Shown here in pieces: positions 36,071-43,359 of a DNA stretch of 64,000 nucleotides. The translations under genes and the position numbers were made by a program. The stretch lies in the NCBI GenBank assembly GCA_016201275.1, contig JACQDB010000107.1:1-64000 (forward strand). Direction: 5' to 3'. The DNA comes from Acidobacteriota bacterium (GTDB taxonomy: Bacteria > Acidobacteriota > Blastocatellia > UBA7656). Within the stretch, counting starts at the first letter, position 1. Every line of letters starts with the position of its first letter. The notes beneath the pieces were generated by a model. That model saw nothing but the letters and a program-made list of their open reading frames with translations, searched no databases and was not told where the DNA came from.

Positions 36071-36173
36071 TAGAGCGTGTCGCATAAATAAAGGTTTTGC
36101 CCAGATATTCTGGGTGATGATTTAACCATCTACAACATATAGGCGGTTGCTGGAATTCCAGCGACACGCCCTA
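36071..36173 (-). mobile_element. TA-flanked MITE, copy M1
   Basis: 103 bp including the flanking TA dinucleotides. Termini GAGCGTGTCGCATAAAT and the inverted GCGTGTCGCTGG; the core has GTTAAATCATC in reverse orientation to the other three copies. A TA target points to an IS630/Tc1-mariner-type mobiliser (inference). Its right edge supplies the stop codon of the proline-rich protein: the gene's TAG lies at 36171-36173, where TA is the target and G the first element base. Confidence 0.75.
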
Positions 36174-37043
36174 TTTATTGGTTTGCGACACCACATAGAC
36201 TTTGGTCTGGCCACCATCGGTTGAAGCGTTGACGACGATGTTGTGTTTGTTGTTGGCGTCATTGGCGACCACCGAACCGGCATCCTGGCCGTTGGTCTGC
36301 GAGGTGCTTTTGGTAATCTTGAAGCCGTCGCTTTTCAAGCGGCTCTCGAAAAAGCTCAATACTTGTTGCAACGAATCGCTGGTCGAGAAGTTATAGCCGA
36401 CGCCGCTGCTTTCGTTGTTTTCGGTCGAGTAATTGCCTTCGATTTTGACGCCTGGATATTGCGGCAACCACTCCGGCAGGTTGTCAACCGAGTTGCTGCC
36501 GATTTTGGTTTTGCCTTCCGGTGTCTCGATGTCAATGGAGCCGCCATCTTTGCCATCACCTTTAATCGTCATCGAGGATTCTTTGCCATCGGCGGTCTTT
36601 TCTTTGAACTTGATGTTGCCGTTCTTGTCTTGCTCGAAAGTGAGGGTGACGACCTTGCCGCTCTTCTTGTCTTTGACGGTCAGGGTGTTGGTTTTCTCAT
36701 CAATCGAAATCAATTCTTTCGTGCCGTCGAGGCCGATGGCCAACTTGGCGGCAGCTAAAGCTGGATTGCGTTTCATCAATTCCGGGTCATAGCCTAACTG
36801 CTTTGCTTTATAATAACCGAACCAGCCGATGGCCACGACAGCGATGATGCCGACGATGATAAAACCGCCGCAACCAATCAGCACCCACTTCAAGGCTCCG
36901 CCTTTTTTCGGCGGCTGGGCTTGTGGAAACGGCGCTTGTCCTGGTGGCGGATAAGGCGGCTGCCCTGGTGGCGGATAAGGCGGTTGTCCGCCAGTTGGGG
37001 GTGGATAAGGCGGTTGTCCGGGCGGCGGTGGATAATTTGACAT
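36171..37043 (-). CDS. Proline-rich single-pass membrane protein
   Basis: 290 residues; AAAGGAGA precedes the ATG. Residues 1-45 are Pro/Gly/Tyr-rich with PYPPPG repeats, followed by KKGG and one membrane segment (about 51-74, WVLIGCGGFIIVGIIAVVAIGWFGYY). The outer part has a beta domain (TKELISIDEKTNTLTVKDKK, FEQDKNGNIKFKEKTADGK) and a C-terminal LPEWLPQYPGVKIEGNYS...LQQVLSFFESRLKSDGFKI domain, a pattern I associate with acidobacterial membrane proteins of unknown role. The C-terminus ends inside the edge of MITE M1, so the last residues may have been altered by its insertion. Confidence 0.8.
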   Translation of the reverse strand: MSNYPPPPGQPPYPPPTGGQPPYPPPGQPPYPPPGQAPFPQAQPPKKGGALKWVLIGCGGFIIVGIIAVVAIGWFGYYKAKQLGYDPELMKRNPALAAAKLAIGLDGTKELISIDEKTNTLTVKDKKSGKVVTLTFEQDKNGNIKFKEKTADGKESSMTIKGDGKDGGSIDIETPEGKTKIGSNSVDNLPEWLPQYPGVKIEGNYSTENNESSGVGYNFSTSDSLQQVLSFFESRLKSDGFKITKSTSQTNGQDAGSVVANDANNKHNIVVNASTDGGQTKVYVVSQTNK

Positions 37044-37249
37044 AGGTTTTTCTCCTTTACGTTGCGAAACGAATTAGCGAATTTCAATCGCGCCGTGGCA
37101 CGTTTGATCGGGAATCGAGGGCTGTCTTGCGCGGCGCTGATTTCATGGCCTTGAGAGTTTTTGCCAGCGCTCAATCTGAAAGAGTCTGAGTTTCAACCGC
37201 CTACTCTTTTGCTTTTTTACCTTTTACTTTTACCTTTTACTTTTGCTTT

Positions 37250-37361
37250 AGGATGGTGGCTGAAATAACCTGCAAAACTTGAGTGATTTTCCAATGCCCT
37301 GTACGGGCGACCACCGCAGGGTCGCTCGTACAGGGTTGTACTTGATTTCATCCACCACCCT
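37250..37361. mobile_element. MITE-like element, AGGATGGTGG family, copy N2
   Basis: 112 bp. Termini AGGATGGTGGCTGAAAT (left) and the inverted ATTTCATCCACCACCCT (right) match N1 at 19264. The interior is a CCCTGTACGGGCGACC hairpin also present beside composite repeats A and B. The right end touches the stop codon of gpsA. Immediately left lies a run of TTTTAC/CTTTTAC units (37206-37249). The rest of 37044-37249 is the leader of the proline-rich gene. Confidence 0.65.
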
Positions 37362-38374
37362 TATTCACGTTTGAGCGGGCGTCCCATCAAATCTTGCGCT
37401 GCTTCTTGTGCGGGCTTATCTTCATAAAGCAACGCATGGATGCTGGCAGTAATCGGCATATCCACATTCAGGCGCTGACTTAATTGATAAATCGCCCGCG
37501 TCGTTTTGACGCCCTCGGCGACCTCGCGCATCTCGGCAAGAATATCAGCGAGTTTTCTACCGCGTCCCAATTCGACGCCAACGTGACGGTTGCGCGACAA
37601 CGCGCCCGTACAAGTCAACACCAAATCACCAAGCCCTGCAAGTCCCGCCAAGGTCTCTGATTTGGCACCCATAGCCAAGCCCAGGCGCGTCACTTCGGCC
37701 AGTCCTCGCGTGATGATAGCGGCTACGGTATTGGTGCCAAGCCCTAGACCGCGCACCACGCCTGCGCCTATGGCGACGACGTTTTTTACCGCGCCGCCGA
37801 TTTCCACGCCCACTACATCATCGTTGGTGTAGATGCGGAAAACATTCAAACTCAATTCGCGCTGCACCTCTTCCACGCAACGCGCATCAAGGCTGGCGAC
37901 CGCCACCGCCGTGGGATCGCCAAGCGCGACTTCGCGGGCAAAACTCGGCCCCGATAGCACTGCGAGGCGCGGCGCGAAGTGGTCGCGCATGACATCCGTG
38001 ATGACTTCCGACATACGCATCAACGAATCGTTTTCCACACCTTTGGCGGCGCTCACCAAAATGGTCTCGGCGCTTAGAAAATCGCGCATCATGGTAACCA
38101 CTTCTCGGCAAGCGTGCGACGGCACCACGATGATGACAATGTGCGTGCCGTCGAGCGCGTCTTGAAGAGCGGTCGTAGCGCGGAGGTTTTCGGGCAATGT
38201 CACGTCGGCAAGATAAAACGGATTGCGGTGCTGGCGTTGAATTGCAGCGGCGACTTCCGGTTCACGCGCCCACAATCGCACGTCGTGTTGATTGCGCGCC
38301 GCGACTAGAGCGAGCGCCGTTCCCCAACTGCCCGCGCCGATCACCGCGATCCGTTTTTTTTTCGATGTCGTCAT
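37361..38374 (-). CDS. gpsA: Glycerol-3-phosphate dehydrogenase [NAD(P)+]
   Basis: 337 residues, normal length. N-terminal Rossmann motif IAVIGAGSWGTALALVAA; VVPSHACREV; SAAKGVENDSLMRMSEVI; VLSGPSFAREVALGDPTAV; EIGGAVKNVVAIGAGVVRGLG with the catalytic Lys; and GLAGLGDLVLTCTGALSRNR. It reduces dihydroxyacetone phosphate to sn-glycerol 3-phosphate in the cytoplasm for phospholipid synthesis, the substrate of PlsY. The plsY gene is upstream on the same strand but separated by about 600 bases of repeats. Confidence 0.96.
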   Translation of the reverse strand: MTTSKKKRIAVIGAGSWGTALALVAARNQHDVRLWAREPEVAAAIQRQHRNPFYLADVTLPENLRATTALQDALDGTHIVIIVVPSHACREVVTMMRDFLSAETILVSAAKGVENDSLMRMSEVITDVMRDHFAPRLAVLSGPSFAREVALGDPTAVAVASLDARCVEEVQRELSLNVFRIYTNDDVVGVEIGGAVKNVVAIGAGVVRGLGLGTNTVAAIITRGLAEVTRLGLAMGAKSETLAGLAGLGDLVLTCTGALSRNRHVGVELGRGRKLADILAEMREVAEGVKTTRAIYQLSQRLNVDMPITASIHALLYEDKPAQEAAQDLMGRPLKRE

Positions 38375-38452
38375 AAAGCAATGCTCGAACTAATGATTTC
38401 GCCAGACAAAAAGAGGGGGCGGAGTTCAACCTTTTTATTTTTTACTTGTAAC

Positions 38453-38554
38453 TAGAGGGTGTCGCGGAATTCCAGAAACCGCCTAGATATTGTAGGTGGT
38501 TAAACCATCTCACACAATATCTGGACAGAACATCCATTGCTGCGACACCCTCTA
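38453..38554 (+). mobile_element. TA-flanked MITE, copy M2
   Basis: 102 bp with flanking TA. Left terminus GAGGGTGTCGCGGAATTCC, core GGTTAAACCATC, right terminus TGCGACACCCTC. Its right TA abuts the left end (ACGACCCAGCC) of composite repeat C. It sits in the plsY-gpsA gap, 79 bases upstream of gpsA. Confidence 0.75.
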
Positions 38555-38555
38555 A

Positions 38556-38963
38556 CGACCCAGCCCTCTTTGCCCCGCAGAGGCGTAGGAGAGTAGCCAG
38601 TGCGGTAGGCACTGGCTTCAAGTTGAGCAAATTCTTCGCGCCCTGAAAGGGTGCAGGAGATGGATGGTCGCAAGCCTCCGGCGCTCTTCCAGAGCGCGAC
38701 CTTCAAGCTGCTTTCGCCTTCCCGTGGCTTCACCACGGGCTAATCTCCTGTGCGCCTCTGGCGCAAAAACTAAGGGAGTCGGAAGAAAATAGAATCCCCT
38801 GATTCCCGTTGAGCAGCGGTCTGTGACCGCTGGCTAAGGGAGTCGGAAGAAAATAGAATCCCCTGATTCCCGTTGAGCAGCGGTCTGTGACCGCTGGCTT
38901 GGCTGTGCGCCGACGGCGCAACAACGAAGCGACCGGCAATTTTCACACCGGCTGGGTAGTCAC
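38556..38963 (+). repeat. Composite hairpin repeat, copy C
   Basis: About 406 bp, starting CGACCCAGCCCTCTTTGCC and ending CCGGCTGGGTAGTCAC. It contains a tandem duplication of a 58-60 base unit (CTAAGGGAGTCGGAAGAAAA ... GACCGCTGGCT, at about 38770-38834 and 38835-38898) that copies A and B have once. Followed by CTTTTAC-type heptamers (38963-38982) before the plsY stop. No gene inside. Confidence 0.75.
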
Positions 38964-38978
38964 TTTTACTTTTGCCTT

Positions 38979-39626
38979 TTACTGCGCGGTCTGATTCCTG
39001 CCGCTGATGCGCTGACCGATTTTGTTCTCCGTGCCGTGCATTAAGCGAACGATGTTTTCGCGGTGTTTGGCGACAATCAAAGCGCAACCCACAACCCCGA
39101 CCGTGACCAGCGCCAATAGATGCGGGTGCGGTGTCAACCAGCCGTAATAGAGCAGCGTCCACAGCGGCACGGCGGCGGTTGCCAGTATCGAACCCAGCGA
39201 TACGTAACGCGAAAAATAAACAATCAATCCCCATAACACCAAAGTCGAAAGCACCGACAGCGGCGCGATAGCCAGATAGACGCCAACGCCAACGGCGACG
39301 CCTTTGCCGCCGCGAAATTTCAGGAACACCGGGAAAATATGACCGATGATGGCCGCGACTGCCGCTGCGCCGATCCATAGATAATCATCGTTGGCGACCA
39401 CACGCATTACCAGTACTGCCGCTACGCCTTTGGCCACGTCAAAAATATAAGTCAGAATGCCAGCCCGCTTTCCGGCGCGGCGCGTCACATTGGTAGCACC
39501 GATGCCGCCCGAACCGACTTCGCGGATGTCTTCGCCTTCGGTGAAGACGAATTTGACCAGCAGATAACCGAAGGGAATCGCGCCCAACAGATAGGCTATG
39601 AGAACGAAGATGAATTTAATCGCCAT
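38979..39626 (-). CDS. plsY: Glycerol-3-phosphate acyltransferase (acyl-phosphate dependent)
   Basis: 215 residues, five or so membrane segments. Family motifs seen: VGSGGIGATNVTRRAGK, GHIFPVFLKFRGGKGVAVG and AKHRENIVRLMHGTENKIG. It acylates glycerol 3-phosphate from acyl-phosphate in the cytoplasmic membrane, the first step of phospholipid synthesis. It starts at the ATG at 39626. gpsA makes its substrate and follows it on the same strand after an insertion of repeats. Confidence 0.96.
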   Translation of the reverse strand: MAIKFIFVLIAYLLGAIPFGYLLVKFVFTEGEDIREVGSGGIGATNVTRRAGKRAGILTYIFDVAKGVAAVLVMRVVANDDYLWIGAAAVAAIIGHIFPVFLKFRGGKGVAVGVGVYLAIAPLSVLSTLVLWGLIVYFSRYVSLGSILATAAVPLWTLLYYGWLTPHPHLLALVTVGVVGCALIVAKHRENIVRLMHGTENKIGQRISGRNQTAQ

Positions 39627-39882
39627 GCGCGGAAAGCCTCGCTGTCGTAAAACCGAATTGATGTTGGTGCAACCATAGGCGTCTTACGGCGGGGACAATA
39701 TAGCAGAGCAACGGGCGGTTGTCAGCAGCCGACAGGCAGGAGGCGGTGATCCCTCGGCGCGTGACCATAGGCAAACCGATGATGGCACCAAACTGGCTAC
39801 AGTAGCCAGTTTCAGGGAATCGCCCTTGCCCGATGCAGGAAAAGTTAAAGCGTTTGAGCGGTCGCCGACCACTGATAGCGGC

Positions 39883-40308
39883 TTACTGCGCCGCCGGGTC
39901 GGAAGCCGTAGCCGGCAGTCCGCCTTTATCGGCGGCGCGCAAGGTGCGCGATTCATCCACGAAAAAGGAGCGCTTGCCGGTGATGCCAAAGCGTTCTGGC
40001 ACGGCTGTCGCTTCAAAGCCGCCCGGCTTGACCTTGACGGCGAAGCGATAGCCTGTGAGTTTGCCTTGCGACGGATCGCTCATCGCGCCTTTTTGCACCA
40101 GTTCTTCAAGCGTCGCATATTGGCCGTCGCCCTCGAATTGATAAGACATTTCGGCAGTCACGATTGACCGCAAGCGCGCCTGTGCTGCCGCTTCGTTGGC
40201 GGCAAGCACCTGCGGTACCTGCTCCGGGCGAGCGGCGCTGTTGGAATTGTTCGTACTGCATCCGGCAAACAGGATGGTAAGAGCAAACATCACTAGCAGG
40301 TTTTTCAT
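39883..40308 (-). CDS. Small lipoprotein with pilin-like region
   Basis: 141 residues from the ATG at 40308, ten bases after GAGGAG. MKNLLVMFALTILFAGC is a lipoprotein signal with Cys17 (F at -3 is unusual but tolerated). ANEAAAQARLRSIVTAEMSYQFEG and GQYATLEELV resemble the globular part of type IV pilin-like proteins found in this phylum, and GYRFAVKVKPGGFEATAVPERFGI continues it. It lacks the prepilin cleavage site, so it is not a pilin itself. It could be the first gene of the plsY transcript (256-base gap). Confidence 0.75.
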   Translation of the reverse strand: MKNLLVMFALTILFAGCSTNNSNSAARPEQVPQVLAANEAAAQARLRSIVTAEMSYQFEGDGQYATLEELVQKGAMSDPSQGKLTGYRFAVKVKPGGFEATAVPERFGITGKRSFFVDESRTLRAADKGGLPATASDPAAQ

Positions 40309-40981
40309 TGCATGAACTCCTCGCATAGGAAAAAATCTGAATAGTGCTTCAAGGAGGAGAGAGGTTTCGTCGTGCCGCTTGCAGACGGAAGAATTCGCTT
40401 TCACCCTCTTCCGCCGGAAGGCGGGACTACAAAACTTTGTCTCTGCTCATCAGGTTGAACCACTAGCAATATCTATAGCGTTCCAGAAAAAAATTCCGCC
40501 ATAAAAACGCAGAGAAGTTTGGCGTACCGCCTACAGGCCGAAGCTTTCGCGTGATCACGATTGCGCTTGAAAGCGGCACCTCAAATTCCTTGTTCCTAAA
40601 CTCTACAGCGGCGGCATTCGCGCTTACAGCCTTCTCATACTATTTTGAAAAACGGTCTGCGGCAATACTTATCTCAGGCGAAGCGCACGGTGAAGCGCCT
40701 GTATCGTCCGCCCCCTCGCGCCATTTGTAAGCGGCAATCGTTGAGGCGGTTTCTAACCAACTGTCCGACTTTCATATTGCGTGAAATTCAGACACTCAAG
40801 AATCCAATTCATACACCGCCAGCGCGTTCTGGGCTGCGACACTTGCGAAAAAAGCCCGATTTTAATCGGGAATTTCAGTTTTTCTGTAGTCATCATCGAA
40901 CGCGAATCAACGGCACGGAGTTTGCCATTTCCAACCTTGTTGGAAGATGAAGATTTTAGTTTGGCAAAGGAGAAAACGGTT
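40309..40981. other. Intergenic region without recognisable gene
   Basis: About 670 bases between divergent genes. I see no family of the mobile repeats here; the sequence is unique with weak open frames. AAAGGAGAAAA at 40967-40977 is the SD of the small membrane protein gene. Confidence 0.5.
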
Positions 40982-41131
40982 ATGTTGTGGACTATTTTAG
41001 CAGTAATTCTGATTTTATGGCTGCTCGGCTTCATCGGCCATATCGGCGGCGGCCTGATTCACCTTTTGTTGGTTGTGGCGTTGGTTATCTTTGTAATTCA
41101 ATTGATAACCGGTCGGCGCACCGCTCTGTAA
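40982..41131 (+). CDS. Small membrane protein, lmo0937 family
   Basis: 49 residues, two hydrophobic segments (MLWTILAVILILWLLGFI and LIHLLLVVALVIFVIQLI) joined by GHIGGG, ending TGRRTAL. This matches the lmo0937/DUF5670 small membrane proteins, often stress-induced, of unknown role. A good SD (AAAGGAG) precedes the ATG at 40982; upstream in-frame ATGs at 40781 would add unrelated sequence. A rho-independent terminator follows at 41202. Confidence 0.85.
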   Translation: MLWTILAVILILWLLGFIGHIGGGLIHLLLVVALVIFVIQLITGRRTAL

Positions 41132-41201
41132 AATTTGGTTAGTGCGTAGTTGTTGTCTTGGGAAAGTTTTTTCAAGAATCGCATAGTAAGCTCCTACTTT
41201 A

Positions 41202-41247
41202 AACTTGAATCGTCAGTAAAGGATATTGACGGCTCAAGTTTTTTTTT
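41202..41247 (+). terminator. Rho-independent terminator
   Basis: Arms 41202-41218 (AACTTGAATCGTCAGTA) and 41224-41240 pair with two mismatches, five-base loop, followed by a T-run at 41241-41247. It ends the transcript of the small membrane protein gene. Confidence 0.8.
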
Positions 41248-41259
41248 ATAACTATAGAG

Positions 41260-41349
41260 GCGGCACACCAAGATTCGATATGAGCGCCGCGACGAGAGGA
41301 ACATTCATGCGGTGCGCCAAGTTTCATCTCCCGAATCTTGGTGTGTCGC
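41260..41349. mobile_element. 90-bp inverted-repeat element
   Basis: 41260-41277 (GCGGCACACCAAGATTCG) and 41332-41349 are inverted copies with one mismatch. No gene inside. It is directly followed by MITE M3 and may be a relic of another small element. Confidence 0.45.
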
Positions 41350-41354
41350 GCATA

Positions 41355-41456
41355 TAAAGCGTGTCGCAGAATTCCAGCGATAGCCTATATATTGTGGATG
41401 GTTACACCGTCACATACGATATATGGATAGAAACCTCATTTATGCGACACCCTCTA
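41355..41456 (+). mobile_element. TA-flanked MITE, copy M3
   Basis: 102 bp including TA ends; AAGCGTGTCGCAGAATTCC at left and GCGACACCCTC at right, core GGTTACACCGTC. Same length and orientation as M2 and M4. It lies three bases from the left end of repeat X2. Confidence 0.7.
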
Positions 41457-41458
41457 AC

Positions 41459-42076
41459 CTCGACTTTGTACATTTTGAGATTGGACAACACCAATCAAGA
41501 GCTGACGTTGCGGTTCGCGCTTGGAATTATTGAACCTCACCTCAACAAGCAGAGGTTCGATAATTCCAAGGGTTGAAAAAGCCGATGAAATCAGACTGCT
41601 TCGCCGCTGAAAAATCTAGCAATGGAGGGCCGAGGCAGTTAGGCAATTCGTCTGAATCCCCCAACGGGAGCCGAGGCAGTGAGGCCATTCGTCTGAATTC
41701 CCCAACGGAAAGTCGAAGCGGTTTGGCCATTCATCGGAATCCCCCCAACTGCCGTTGGGGGATGCTTAAAGTCCAGCCTACACACCCAGCAAGCAAAGTT
41801 TTTTTGCAATCCCCCCAACTGCCGTTGGGGGAAGGTTAAAGTCCAGCCTTGAGCCTCGGGCAAGGTTGGACTTTAACTATCCCCCGCTTGCCATCGGGGG
41901 GATTTGTTTCTCGTTGGCAGCGTTTCGTAGGTTGGACTTTAACTATCCCCCAACTACCGTTGGGGGGATTGGTTGAGGTTGCACGGTGTTTCGTAGGTTG
42001 GATTTTAACCATCCCCCGACTGCCGTCGGGGGGATTGGCAAGCTCGGCTCGCCTCTGAAAAATGTACAAAATCGAG
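41459..42076 (+). repeat. Hairpin-array repeat X, copy X2
   Basis: 618 bp. Termini CTCGACTTTGTACATTTT and the inverted AAAATGTACAAAATCGAG. A 5' hairpin (41522-41568) is followed by a spacer shared with X1 and five CCCCC..GGGGG hairpins near 41740, 41810, 41880, 41946 and 42012, spaced 70, 70, 66 and 66 bases. Stem tips differ between units but mostly pair (AAC/GTT, GAC/GTC). The first two units are inverted relative to the last three. 42077-42112 is a fragment of the right end of the composite repeat. The whole 41132-42281 gap is made of such elements. Confidence 0.8.
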
Positions 42077-42281
42077 CTAAGCGACCGGCAATATTCAACC
42101 AGGTTGGGCAGATATTTTTTTATCTGCTGGCCTCGGTCTCCTGAAGAGCGCGGCGATTTTTTCGCGCTATCTTGATGCAGCGGTTTTCAATCACTAGACC
42201 TCTGATGTAGGGTTGAGCGGTGGGCTGCAAGGTTTTGATAAAGCCTTCGCGCCGCCAGAGTTTCCGGCAAAGGAGAAGAGG

Positions 42282-43184
42282 ATGAAAATATTGATGACCG
42301 GGGCGACCGGCTTGATCGGCAGTGCCTTGTGCCAGCGCTTGAAGTTGGCAGACCACACCATCATCGGTTTGTCGCGCTCTCCGCAACGCGCCGGAAAACT
42401 GGCGGTGGATGAACTGCTCAAGTGGGATGGGCAATCCTTGCTTGCGCCGGAGATGCTTGCAGGCGTTGATGCAGTCGTGCATCTGGCGGGCGAGCCGGTA
42501 GCCGCAGGGCGTTGGACAGCGGCGCGTCAACAGCGCATACGCGATTCGCGCATTCTCGGCACCCGTAGTTTGGTTGAGGCGATGCGTACAGCCGCTAAAC
42601 AGCCCACCGTGTTGGTGTGCGGCTCTGCCGTAGGAATTTACGGCGACCGTGGTGATGAAGAGCTTGATGAACAATCAGCCCCCGGTACAGATTTTCTCGC
42701 CCAAGTTTGCCAGGAGTGGGAAGCCGAAGCTCGCCGCGCCCACGTCGCGGGGATTCGCACCGTCGAGGTACGAACCGGCGTCGTGTTGGCCAGCGATGGC
42801 GGCGCGTTGAAGAAGATGTTGCCGCCCTTCAAGCTGGGGATTGGCGGACGACTCGGCAACGGACGACAATGGTTTCCGTGGATACATTTGGACGACATTG
42901 TTGGTCTGTTCGCGTTTGCGCTCCAGCATACGACGTTGAATCATCCGATAAACGGCACTGCGCCCGGCCTCGTCACCAACGCCGAATTCACCGCGCAACT
43001 GGGACAAGTGTTGCATCGCCCGACCCTGTTTCCGGTTCCCCGCTTCGGCTTGAAATTGTTATTAGGTGACATGGCGGCGGTGTTGTTGGCCAGTCAAAAG
43101 GCGTTGCCGAAAGCCGCGCTTGAAGCGGGCTATAAATTCTCTTACCCGAATTTGACTGCGGCGTTGGAACATTTGCTTGGCTGA
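42282..43184 (+). CDS. TIGR01777-type NAD(P)-dependent epimerase family protein
   Basis: 300 residues. ATG at 42282 after AAAGGAGAAGAGG. Rossmann start MKILMTGATGLIGSALCQRL; LAGVDAVVHLAGEPVAAGRW; SAVGIYGDRGDEELDE with the Tyr of the SDR motif shifted as usual in this group; FPWIHLDDIVGLFAFAL; and a DUF1731-like C-terminal PNLTAALEHLLG. It is the YfcH family, with nucleotide-binding fold and unknown substrate. It stands alone among repeats. Confidence 0.9.
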   Translation: MKILMTGATGLIGSALCQRLKLADHTIIGLSRSPQRAGKLAVDELLKWDGQSLLAPEMLAGVDAVVHLAGEPVAAGRWTAARQQRIRDSRILGTRSLVEAMRTAAKQPTVLVCGSAVGIYGDRGDEELDEQSAPGTDFLAQVCQEWEAEARRAHVAGIRTVEVRTGVVLASDGGALKKMLPPFKLGIGGRLGNGRQWFPWIHLDDIVGLFAFALQHTTLNHPINGTAPGLVTNAEFTAQLGQVLHRPTLFPVPRFGLKLLLGDMAAVLLASQKALPKAALEAGYKFSYPNLTAALEHLLG

Positions 43185-43359
43185 AAAAAGTCTCTTCTGA
43201 AGAGGCGCGAATGCTGTACAGCGGTTTGCGAAGTCAGCGTCTGCCGGTTTGCTGGACGCCTTGGTGGTGTTGCGAAAAAGATGATGAGTATCGAAAAGCA
43301 CCGGTTTTTATTGGGTATTTTCTTATCGCATCCGCATTTTTGCGACAGCACCGAAGCCT

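Noticed and set aside
41740-42034. Regularly spaced repeats resembling a CRISPR array
   Set aside because: The repeated parts are palindromes with varying stem tips and the spacers are themselves conserved. Two of five units are inverted and no cas gene is near.
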